The notes below the pieces were generated by a model, which searched no databases, was not told the DNA's origin, and worked only from the letters and a program-made list of their open reading frames with translations. The translations under genes were made by a program, and so were the position numbers. From positions 1 through 5,549 of the forward strand of contig JAEYFY010000441.1 in NCBI GenBank assembly GCA_023454395.1: a DNA stretch of 5,549 bases, read 5' to 3'. The DNA comes from Pseudomonadota bacterium. GTDB taxonomy: Bacteria > Pseudomonadota > Gammaproteobacteria > Enterobacterales > Enterobacteriaceae. Shown here piece after piece: positions 1-5,549 of this stretch (position 1 is the stretch's first letter; the number at the start of each line of letters is the position of its first letter).

Positions 1-30
1 TAATAATTTGATGTATCACATTATTATCAG

Positions 31-74
31 CGAATAAAAGCGATATCCTCTCTTTTCCTTATCGCCGTTATTCG
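31..74. repeat. Imperfect palindrome in the dauA leader
   Basis: Bases 31-37 (CGAATAA) are the exact reverse complement of 68-74 (TTATTCG), and 40-45 (GCGATA) of 60-65 (TATCGC). Only a 2x2 mismatch (38-39 against 66-67) separates the two stem segments, giving 13 pairs around a 14-base pyrimidine-rich loop (46-59). No T-run follows immediately on either strand, so a simple intrinsic terminator is unlikely. It ends 32 bases before the dauA start and could be a structured 5' leader, an operator, or the remnant of a terminator of the gene to the left. The pairing is seen directly; the role is inferred. Confidence 0.45.
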
Positions 75-106
75 GCATCTGACTTCTTATTTTGGTTTGA
101 TCCTAA

Positions 107-1807
107 ATGAAAACTCATAAAGTTAACCGGGTTCGTCCCTTTAGTGCATTTATTGATGCATGTGTAAAAGAGCCTTACTCTTTTGCGCGTTTATTAAAAG
201 ATATTATTGCAGGGATCACCGTCGGGATTATCGCGATACCTTTAGCCATGGCGTTGGCAATTGGTAGCGGTGTTCCCCCGCAATACGGTCTTTATACCGC
301 AGCGATTGCCGGTATAGTTATTGCTGTTTCTGGTGGCTCTCGATACAGCGTTTCAGGTCCTACTGCCGCGTTTGTTGTGATCTTGTATCCTGTATCACAA
401 CAATTTGGTTTGAGTGGCTTATTGATTGCTACACTGATGTCTGGTGTGATCTTAGTGGTTATGGGATTAGCTCGCTTTGGTAAGCTTATTGAGTATATTC
501 CAGTTTCTGTAACACTTGGGTTTACTTCAGGGATTGCGATTACAATCGCCACGATGCAAGTAAAAGATTTTTTTGGTCTTGAATTAGCACATGTGCCAGA
601 AACCTATATCGATAAAGTTATCGCCCTCGGCTCTGCATTACCGACTATTCATATTGGTGATACACTTATTGGTCTGACAACACTGTTTGTTTTAATTTAT
701 TGGCCTAAGCTGAATTTACGTTTGCCCGGACACTTACCCGCTCTAATCGCAGGTACAGCAGTAATGGGTATTGTGAATATGTTCGGTCATGATGTTGCAA
801 CAATTGGCTCGCAATTTAGCTATATGCTGCCTAATGGAACAACAGGGCAAGGTATTCCACCTATTTTGCCTCAGTTTGTTTTACCTTGGAATTTACCAAG
901 CTCCGGTACATCACTTGAGTTAAATTGGAGTACCGTTTCTGCTTTATTACCCGCCGCCTTCTCAATGGCAATGTTAGGTGCAATTGAATCGTTATTATGT
1001 GCGGTTGTACTTGATGGTATGACAGGCAAAAAACATCACTCTAATGGTGAATTAGTGGGACAAGGGGTTGGTAATATCGTCGCACCTTTCTTTGGTGGTA
1101 TTACGGCAACTGCGGCCATTGCTCGTTCAGCCGCTAACGTGCGTGCAGGGGCAACATCACCCGTTTCTGCTATTGTTCACTCGTTGTTGGTGTTGCTAAC
1201 TTTACTTGTATTAGCGCCTTTTCTTTCTTATTTACCTTTAGCTGCAATGTCAGCATTGCTGTTAATTGTTGCATGGAATATGAGTGAAGCACGTAAAGTT
1301 ATTGATTTGATTCGACATGCCCCTAAAGACGATATTATTGTCTTAGTATTATGCTTATCTCTCACCGTTCTCTTTGATATGGTAATTGCAATTACTATCG
1401 GTATTGTGTTGGCATCATTGTTATTTATGCGTCGTATTGCCAATATGACCAAAATAACAGAATCTCCTTATACTGATGATGATAAACAGTTATTAGTTGT
1501 GCGTGTTAATGGTCCATTATTCTTTGCCGCTGCTGAACGTATCTTTAATGATTTACGTGAACGTAGTAAAGGTTATAAAACCGTTATTATGCAATGGGAT
1601 GCCGTTCCTGTATTGGATGCAGGTGGATTACATGCGTTCCAGCATTTCGTTACTGATGTAAAAAATGATACCCATGTGATTGTGTGTGACATTCCTTTCC
1701 AGCCATTAAAGACGTTAGCTAGAGCGAGAGTCACGCCAATTGAAGGTACACTGAGTTTCTATCCTTCATTACAAAAAGCACTAGATGATTTGGAATTAAT
1801 TCAGTAG
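107..1807 (+). CDS. dauA: C4-dicarboxylate transporter DauA (SulP/SLC26 family with STAS domain)
   Basis: This 566-residue inner-membrane protein matches E. coli DauA (formerly YchM, about 560 residues) along its whole length. E. coli DauA takes up succinate and other C4-dicarboxylates aerobically, mainly at acidic pH, and influences DctA. Residues about 25-440 form the hydrophobic SulP core. It includes the stretch [21 protein letters not shown] (about 35-55, lightly hydrophilic ends), the SulP-type PPQYGLYTA (57-65) and the conserved [10 protein letters not shown] (82-91). Residues about 455-560 form a cytoplasmic STAS domain with [10 protein letters not shown] around D504; the Ser that is phosphorylated in anti-sigma antagonists is Ala here. 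An in-frame TAA directly before ATG 107 excludes a longer start. The Shine-Dalgarno is weak (no AG-rich block upstream), so translation may be low or may depend on leader structure. The gene appears monocistronic in this window and is followed by a strong hairpin. The substrate is inferred from similarity; SulP proteins vary in the anion they carry. Confidence 0.93.
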   Translation: MKTHKVNRVRPFSAFIDACVKEPYSFARLLKDIIAGITVGIIAIPLAMALAIGSGVPPQYGLYTAAIAGIVIAVSGGSRYSVSGPTAAFVVILYPVSQQFGLSGLLIATLMSGVILVVMGLARFGKLIEYIPVSVTLGFTSGIAITIATMQVKDFFGLELAHVPETYIDKVIALGSALPTIHIGDTLIGLTTLFVLIYWPKLNLRLPGHLPALIAGTAVMGIVNMFGHDVATIGSQFSYMLPNGTTGQGIPPILPQFVLPWNLPSSGTSLELNWSTVSALLPAAFSMAMLGAIESLLCAVVLDGMTGKKHHSNGELVGQGVGNIVAPFFGGITATAAIARSAANVRAGATSPVSAIVHSLLVLLTLLVLAPFLSYLPLAAMSALLLIVAWNMSEARKVIDLIRHAPKDDIIVLVLCLSLTVLFDMVIAITIGIVLASLLFMRRIANMTKITESPYTDDDKQLLVVRVNGPLFFAAAERIFNDLRERSKGYKTVIMQWDAVPVLDAGGLHAFQHFVTDVKNDTHVIVCDIPFQPLKTLARARVTPIEGTLSFYPSLQKALDDLELIQ

Positions 1808-1836
1808 TTGTTCATTCTAAAATAATATAAAGCTAT

Positions 1837-1872
1837 ATAGCCCTTAATTTAAATTATTTAATTAAGGGCTAT
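1837..1872. terminator. Bidirectional intrinsic terminator between dauA and the GNAT toxin
   Basis: Bases 1837-1849 (ATAGCCCTTAATT) pair perfectly with 1860-1872 (AATTAAGGGCTAT): 13 base pairs, a central AGCCC/GGGCT block and a 10-base loop. It starts 29 bases after the dauA stop and ends 9 bases before the toxin stop codon, so it lies between two converging genes. Flanks are AT-rich on both sides but lack a long uninterrupted T-run (TTTATATTATTTTA on the minus side, TTAATCATTCATATTTT on the plus side). Shared use by both transcripts is inferred from position and symmetry. Confidence 0.7.
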
Positions 1873-1881
1873 GTTAATCAT

Positions 1882-2406
1882 TCATATTTTGTTTGCCATT
1901 CTCAGTGCAGTATAAATTGTCTTGAAGGAAATTAATAAAGAGAGAGGAGAGTCTAATAATGGCACAGCTCCATAGCTAATATACCAATTAGCGACTCTTT
2001 CATTTTTAGCATCTATAAGCAATGCAACACCGCCTAATTCACTCGCAACAGCAAGACAGCGTTTTCCTGCTGCAAGCAATAATTGTCCTCCAAGCCCTTT
2101 TCCTTGAACTGATAAGTCAGTTGCTAAACGGGCAAGCCTAAACACAGGGATATCATGACGCGCTAAACCTCGTGCGATCACTTCAGGAGTTCGTTCGAAT
2201 TCAATTGAGGCGGGACATAAGCTGTAATAGCCTATAATAATATTGTTATTTGTATTAATCGCTAAATAGGTTTTAGCACTCCCATTTTCATGATTTTGTC
2301 TTGCGTGACGATACAGGAATTGATTAAGCACTGCATCGCCACAATTAAATGTATTTCTATCATGCTTTTTACTTATCGCTTCTTCATGCCAATTCGGTAT
2401 TGTCAT
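1882..2406 (-). CDS. GNAT-family acetyltransferase toxin of a type II toxin-antitoxin module (KacT/TacT/AtaT-like)
   Basis: This 174-residue single-domain GNAT protein resembles the KacT/TacT/AtaT toxins, which acetylate the amino group of aminoacyl-tRNAs with acetyl-CoA and so block translation. The N-terminus carries the family hallmark FNCGDAVLNQFLYRHARQNH (20-39). Beta-strand 4 and the acetyl-CoA pyrophosphate loop read FRLARLATDLSVQGKGLG (89-106), with the R/Q-x-x-G-x-G type loop at Q101-G106. The C-terminal region has NWYISYGAVPL (140-150); Y142 aligns with the proposed catalytic tyrosine of these toxins. Length is typical and I see no truncation, so the toxin looks intact. The ATG at 2406 lies inside the antitoxin stop (ATGA, 4-base overlap), which implies translational coupling with antitoxin made first. 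The module probably represses itself through the antitoxin-toxin complex. Which tRNA is modified cannot be read from sequence. Confidence 0.9.
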   Translation of the reverse strand: MTIPNWHEEAISKKHDRNTFNCGDAVLNQFLYRHARQNHENGSAKTYLAINTNNNIIIGYYSLCPASIEFERTPEVIARGLARHDIPVFRLARLATDLSVQGKGLGGQLLLAAGKRCLAVASELGGVALLIDAKNERVANWYISYGAVPLLDSPLSLLISFKTIYTALRMANKI

Positions 2407-2681
2407 ACTTTGTCCGGTAAAGCAAAAGCCGCAGCAAGTAACTTAGCATTAGGCTTTGGCGGATTATCTAAAAGTTCCATAACACGCAATGTGTCTTTTT
2501 CCGATAATTTTAAACGCTCATTATTTTCAATAATTTGCCGAGCGACAGGTACGATATTACGAAGGACGAACTCTGTTAGGTTTGTATTTTCCAAACTAGC
2601 CGCACGAACAAGCAGTGATTTATCTTCTGTAGTAATACGAATTGATACTCTCTCACTGTTTTCTACAAGTGTTTGAGCCAT
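2403..2681 (-). CDS. Ribbon-helix-helix antitoxin, DUF1778 family (KacA/TacA/AtaR-like)
   Basis: This 92-residue antitoxin is paired with the downstream GNAT toxin. The N-terminus has the ribbon-helix-helix layout: a basic beta strand ERVSIRIT (10-17), helix one from about TEDKSLLVRAASLEN (18-32), a short turn TN, and helix two TEFVLRNIVPVARQIIEN (35-52). This part should dimerise and bind operator DNA. The C-terminal tail LSEKDTLRVMELLDNPP (59-75) and the following AKLLAAAF (79-86) match the region that wraps and neutralises the toxin in this family. I chose ATG 2681 over the upstream in-frame ATG 2702 because a perfect AAAGGAGG Shine-Dalgarno (2687-2694) sits 5 bases before it. The longer form would add seven residues (MCTKEAI), lacks a ribosome binding site and would start inside the putative operator. 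The stop overlaps the toxin start (ATGA). Family assignment rests on fold pattern, size and partner. Confidence 0.9.
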   Translation of the reverse strand: MAQTLVENSERVSIRITTEDKSLLVRAASLENTNLTEFVLRNIVPVARQIIENNERLKLSEKDTLRVMELLDNPPKPNAKLLAAAFALPDKV

Positions 2682-2686
2682 AATAG

Positions 2687-2694
2687 CCTCCTTT
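2687..2694 (-). promoter_or_regulatory. Strong Shine-Dalgarno of the antitoxin gene
   Basis: On the minus strand the sequence AAAGGAGG is followed by 5 bases and ATG at 2681. It is the strongest ribosome binding site in the window and fixes the antitoxin start. Its first two bases (2693-2694) also belong to the inner half-site of the operator-like repeat, so a bound repressor could touch the ribosome binding site region in DNA. Confidence 0.85.
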
Positions 2695-2735
2695 GTACAC
2701 ATTGAAAGCGTACAATATGATTAAAAAAGTTACAA
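2693..2735. promoter_or_regulatory. Putative operator of the toxin-antitoxin module
   Basis: On the plus strand TTGTAC (2693-2698) and GTACAA (2710-2715) form an exact inverted repeat with an 11-base spacer. A third related half-site, TTACAA (2730-2735), lies 20 bases beyond the second, about two helical turns, on the same DNA face. The repeats lie directly in front of the antitoxin Shine-Dalgarno. Ribbon-helix-helix antitoxins of this class bind short repeated half-sites in their own promoter, so autoregulation is the likely role. The repeats are seen directly; protein binding is inferred. Confidence 0.5.
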
Positions 2736-2743
2736 GATATTTT

Positions 2744-2773
2744 ATATTAAGCAAGAAAAAGCGGCATTTTCAA
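2744..2773 (-). promoter_or_regulatory. Candidate promoter of the toxin-antitoxin module
   Basis: On the minus strand TTGAAA (2773-2768) serves as a plausible -35, with an 18-base spacer to TAATAT (2749-2744) as -10. This puts the transcription start near 2737, upstream of all operator half-sites. A weaker alternative is TTGTAA (2735-2730) with TACGCT (2712-2707) after 17 bases; it has a poor -10 but would lie right on the operator repeats. The sequence alone does not decide between them. Confidence 0.35.
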
Positions 2774-2789
2774 TAGATTTTGAAAACGC
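2756..2789 (-). terminator. Probable intrinsic terminator downstream of yhcC
   Basis: Read on the minus strand, GCGTTTTCAA (2789-2780) pairs with TTGAAAATGC (2773-2764) through 10 pairs, one of them G-U, around a 6-base loop. The bases CGC and then a run of five T (2760-2756) follow. The wobble pair would be an A-C mismatch on the plus strand, so the RNA folds better from the minus strand, as expected for the yhcC end. It sits 44 bases after the yhcC stop. The T-run is short and offset by 3 bases, so termination may be partial, with some read-through into the antitoxin gene. A weaker AT-only hairpin (2814-2831) lies just after the yhcC stop. Confidence 0.6.
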
Positions 2790-2833
2790 ATTTACAGTTA
2801 GAATGAATAAAATTTTATTATTTTTAATAAAGA

Positions 2834-3763
2834 CTAGTTAGCATTTTGAATAAATACTTTACCAATTCCACTTCCTTGCACGCCTTTTTTTAATAAATCT
2901 TGATAAAGTGCATTCATACCTAGCCAATGATTTTCACACCATTCTGGGGCTAATAAAGTCGGTTTTCTTGCACTAGCGCACACTCGGTGATAAATAATTT
3001 CAGGGGGAGTATGGCGGATCATTTCACCCGCAGTATAAACATACTGTTCTTGCGTCAATGCATTAATACGCCCTGCTTTCCATGCCTTTGCTATCGTACT
3101 CCCCTCAACAATATGTAATGGATGTAACTTAAGCCCATCAGTGCCTGTCTCAACCACACGCTCTAATGTTTGCATATTAAGGAGATGATCTTCTCGTGGT
3201 AACCCAACAATAAGATGCGTACATACTTTTAAGCCACGACGGCGAGCTTCACGCGCGGTTGCTTGGTAGCACTGAAAATCATGCCCGCGGTTAATCTGTT
3301 TTAATGTTTTATCGTGAGCGGTTTGTAAACCGAGTTCTAGCCATACTTCATAGCCTTTATCACGATAACCTTGCAATAAATCTAATACGCTGACAGGAAC
3401 ACAATCTGGTCGAGTTCCCACACATAACCCAACCATATCCGCTTGTAATAATGCGGTTTCATATAAAGTACGTAAGTATTCTACTTCGGCATAAGTACTG
3501 GTATAGGCTTGAAAATAAGCAAGATAACGGTGTGCGCGGTTAATATTTTTAGCTTGTAATGCAATTTGTTCTTCAATTGAGTGGTATTGCGTTTGCTCAT
3601 CAGCAAAAGAAGAGACATTACAAAAAGTACAGCCACCCCGCCCTAATGTGCCATCTCGATTAGGACAGTTGAAACCGCCATGAAGGGTGATTTTATGAAT
3701 TTTTTCGTGATAACGGCGCTGAAGATCAGCGCCGAACATATTAACAACCGTATGAAGTTGCAT
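2834..3763 (-). CDS. yhcC: Radical SAM protein YhcC (TIGR01212 family)
   Basis: This 309-residue protein is the same length as E. coli YhcC and similar throughout. YhcC belongs to the TIGR01212 radical SAM family, related to Elp3; its substrate is not established to my knowledge. The iron-sulfur cluster cysteines are C33, C45 and C48 in CPNRDGTLGRGGCTFCN, a CX11CX2C spacing instead of the classical CX3CX2C. Other conserved blocks are YLAYFQAYTSTYAEVEYL (79-96), VGLCVGTRPDCVP (111-123), WLELGLQTAHDKTL (141-154), HLIVGLPRED (183-192) and KLHPLHIVEGS (212-222). The C-terminal part (GEMIRHTPPEIIYHRVCASA, about 246-265) fits the domain typical of this subgroup. The protein should be cytoplasmic. 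The start lies 8 bases after the kdsA stop, with no clear Shine-Dalgarno, which suggests translational coupling to kdsA. The gene ends the minus-strand run and is followed by a probable terminator. Confidence 0.92.
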   Translation of the reverse strand: MQLHTVVNMFGADLQRRYHEKIHKITLHGGFNCPNRDGTLGRGGCTFCNVSSFADEQTQYHSIEEQIALQAKNINRAHRYLAYFQAYTSTYAEVEYLRTLYETALLQADMVGLCVGTRPDCVPVSVLDLLQGYRDKGYEVWLELGLQTAHDKTLKQINRGHDFQCYQATAREARRRGLKVCTHLIVGLPREDHLLNMQTLERVVETGTDGLKLHPLHIVEGSTIAKAWKAGRINALTQEQYVYTAGEMIRHTPPEIIYHRVCASARKPTLLAPEWCENHWLGMNALYQDLLKKGVQGSGIGKVFIQNAN

Positions 3764-3771
3764 AGTGCATG

Positions 3772-4683
<912 letters not shown>

Positions 4684-5496
4684 TTAATGGAGAACGATAG
4701 GATTTTGTTCTATCGAATGAATTTGGATTTTGATCATCTCTGAAATCGGATCTTCAGGGCATTGCTCAACAAAATAGTTTAAGTCAGAAATTGCCACATG
4801 GTTGCACTCTAACTGAGCAAAAATAAGTCCGCGATCACGTATTTCGTAAGGATCTTCAGGATCAAACATTAATACCGTTTCACTGGCTTTTAATGCTTGC
4901 TCCATATTCTTTTCTTCCATTAAAGAAACTTTCAATGTATCCAAAAGTTTACGAATAATAGAACTGTATTCTGATTCTTCTAAATCTGCCTCTAATAATA
5001 CAGAAGAGCTGCCTACATTTCCTTTTAACCAAACTTCTAAGGTATGTTGCGATAGATATTCACCATTTATTGGATTTAAAAATAGCGGTTGTTCATTAGG
5101 AATATCTATTCTGATAATAAGCTGTGTAGGAAAAATAACTGGCACTAACGGCAAATTTAACGCTTGCGCGATATAAATAAGAATCGAACCCAGTGAAACA
5201 GGAGAGCCTACATGAGTTGCTAATACTTTATCTAACCATAAAGTATCAGAAAGACAATATTTACCACTGGCACCACTAAAGTGCCACTGCTGATAAAACA
5301 GTTTTAGCAGTGCTTCTATCTGCTCTTTGGTATTTCCTTGTTGAGGAATTTCAGCTTCTGCTTGTTCAACTAACTGCGCCAGTTGATAACCAACAGAAGT
5401 GGTTGGAAAATCAGGTCGAATAGCCTGAGAGATAAGGATCATGCCCTTAACTAAAGGGGCTTTATTAAATTCGTAATCAGCTATGGTTTCTATCAT
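4684..5496 (-). CDS. sirB1: SirB1 family protein (degenerate transglutaminase-like domain plus TPR region)
   Basis: This 270-residue cytoplasmic protein is colinear with E. coli SirB1 (YchA) from the start (ADYEFNKAPL, 6-15) to the shared C-terminus IVLH. Residues about 60-160 form a transglutaminase-like core: SPVSLGSILIYIAQALNLPL (98-117), then VIFPTQLIIRID (120-131) and FLNPINGEYLS (139-149). Residues about 190-250 look like tetratricopeptide helices (MEQALKASETVLMFDPEDPY, 198-217), a protein-binding fold. The usual catalytic Cys and His positions appear to be S101 and Q125, so protease or transglutaminase activity is doubtful; the E. coli homologue shows the same substitutions. The name comes from an early Salmonella link to expression of the SirC regulator; the molecular role is unknown. 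The start overlaps the end of prmC by 20 bases and has only a weak TTGGA upstream, so translation is probably coupled to prmC. No sirB2 lies between them. Confidence 0.93.
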   Translation of the reverse strand: MIETIADYEFNKAPLVKGMILISQAIRPDFPTTSVGYQLAQLVEQAEAEIPQQGNTKEQIEALLKLFYQQWHFSGASGKYCLSDTLWLDKVLATHVGSPVSLGSILIYIAQALNLPLVPVIFPTQLIIRIDIPNEQPLFLNPINGEYLSQHTLEVWLKGNVGSSSVLLEADLEESEYSSIIRKLLDTLKVSLMEEKNMEQALKASETVLMFDPEDPYEIRDRGLIFAQLECNHVAISDLNYFVEQCPEDPISEMIKIQIHSIEQNPIVLH

Positions 5497-5549
5497 AATT
5501 CCAACGACCTACTGTCACTCGCTCATTACCGCCATAATCACGGAAAGTT
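5477..5549 (-). CDS. prmC: Peptide chain release factor N5-glutamine methyltransferase PrmC (3' end only)
   Basis: Only the last 24 codons are in the window. They read TFRDYGGNERVTVGRW then NYDRNHS and a TGA stop. FRDYGGNERVTVGR closely matches the end of E. coli PrmC (CRDYGDNERVTLGR), so identification is good despite the short fragment. PrmC methylates the glutamine of the GGQ motif in release factors RF1 and RF2 with S-adenosylmethionine. The catalytic NPPY motif lies outside the window. The tail runs a few residues further than in E. coli, and its last 20 bases overlap the start of sirB1 in another frame. The fragment is open at the window edge (partial at its 5' end). Its place before sirB1 and kdsA fits the conserved hemA-prfA-prmC neighbourhood. 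Confidence 0.88.
   Translation of the reverse strand, partial: TFRDYGGNERVTVGRWNYDRNHS

Noticed and set aside
292..1452. Minus-strand open frames inside dauA
   Set aside because: They mirror the codons of the hydrophobic transporter and show no domain of their own.
2290..2676. Open frame of 128 codons on the plus strand
   Set aside because: It lies antisense to the toxin and antitoxin, which have clear family motifs; its translation shows no recognisable domain and is rich in Ser and Arg as expected of a shadow frame.
2403..2702. Longer antitoxin form starting at ATG 2702
   Set aside because: The upstream ATG has no ribosome binding site and lies inside the operator-like repeat; the AAAGGAGG block 5 bases before ATG 2681 fixes the shorter start.
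1808..2833. Transposon or prophage carrying the toxin-antitoxin genes
   Set aside because: There is no transposase, integrase, tRNA target or direct target-site duplication; only one 10-base inverted repeat is present.

Overview
The window looks like chromosomal DNA of an AT-rich enterobacterium of the Morganellaceae, most likely Proteus or a close relative. The five housekeeping proteins (DauA, YhcC, KdsA, SirB1 and the PrmC tail) match their E. coli counterparts closely along their length. The base composition is clearly more AT-rich than E. coli, and the gene order differs. The genus is an inference from recalled protein similarity and composition, not from a search.

Layout: (1) Bases 1-106 are a leader with an imperfect palindrome, followed by dauA on the + strand (107-1807), a SulP/STAS anion transporter. 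(2) A strong hairpin at 1837-1872 separates dauA from the converging minus-strand genes and probably terminates transcription in both directions. (3) A two-gene toxin-antitoxin module on the minus strand follows: a ribbon-helix-helix (DUF1778) antitoxin (2403-2681) and a GNAT acetyltransferase toxin (1882-2406). They overlap by 4 bases (ATGA), and TTGTAC/GTACAA operator-like repeats lie in front. (4) A tightly packed minus-strand run reads, in transcription order, prmC (3' end only, 5477-5549), sirB1 (4684-5496), kdsA (3772-4626) and yhcC (2834-3763), ending in a probable terminator at about 2756-2789.

How the genes relate: the prmC-sirB1-kdsA block is the conserved enterobacterial neighbourhood that begins with hemA-prfA in E. 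coli. It combines translation termination (PrmC methylates release factors) with lipopolysaccharide core synthesis (KdsA makes KDO-8-phosphate). Two things differ from the E. coli order as I recall it: sirB2 is missing between prmC and sirB1, and the radical SAM gene yhcC follows kdsA after only 8 bases. dauA is near this locus in E. coli too, but there it is divergent across the hemA/lolB junction, while here it converges on the kdsA run. The toxin-antitoxin module sits in the gap between the converging units and is the only accessory element. It belongs to a known class (KacAT/TacAT/AtaRT type), so I see no clearly undescribed system. The points worth a second look are the operator architecture, the repeats around the module, the dauA leader palindrome and the altered gene context.
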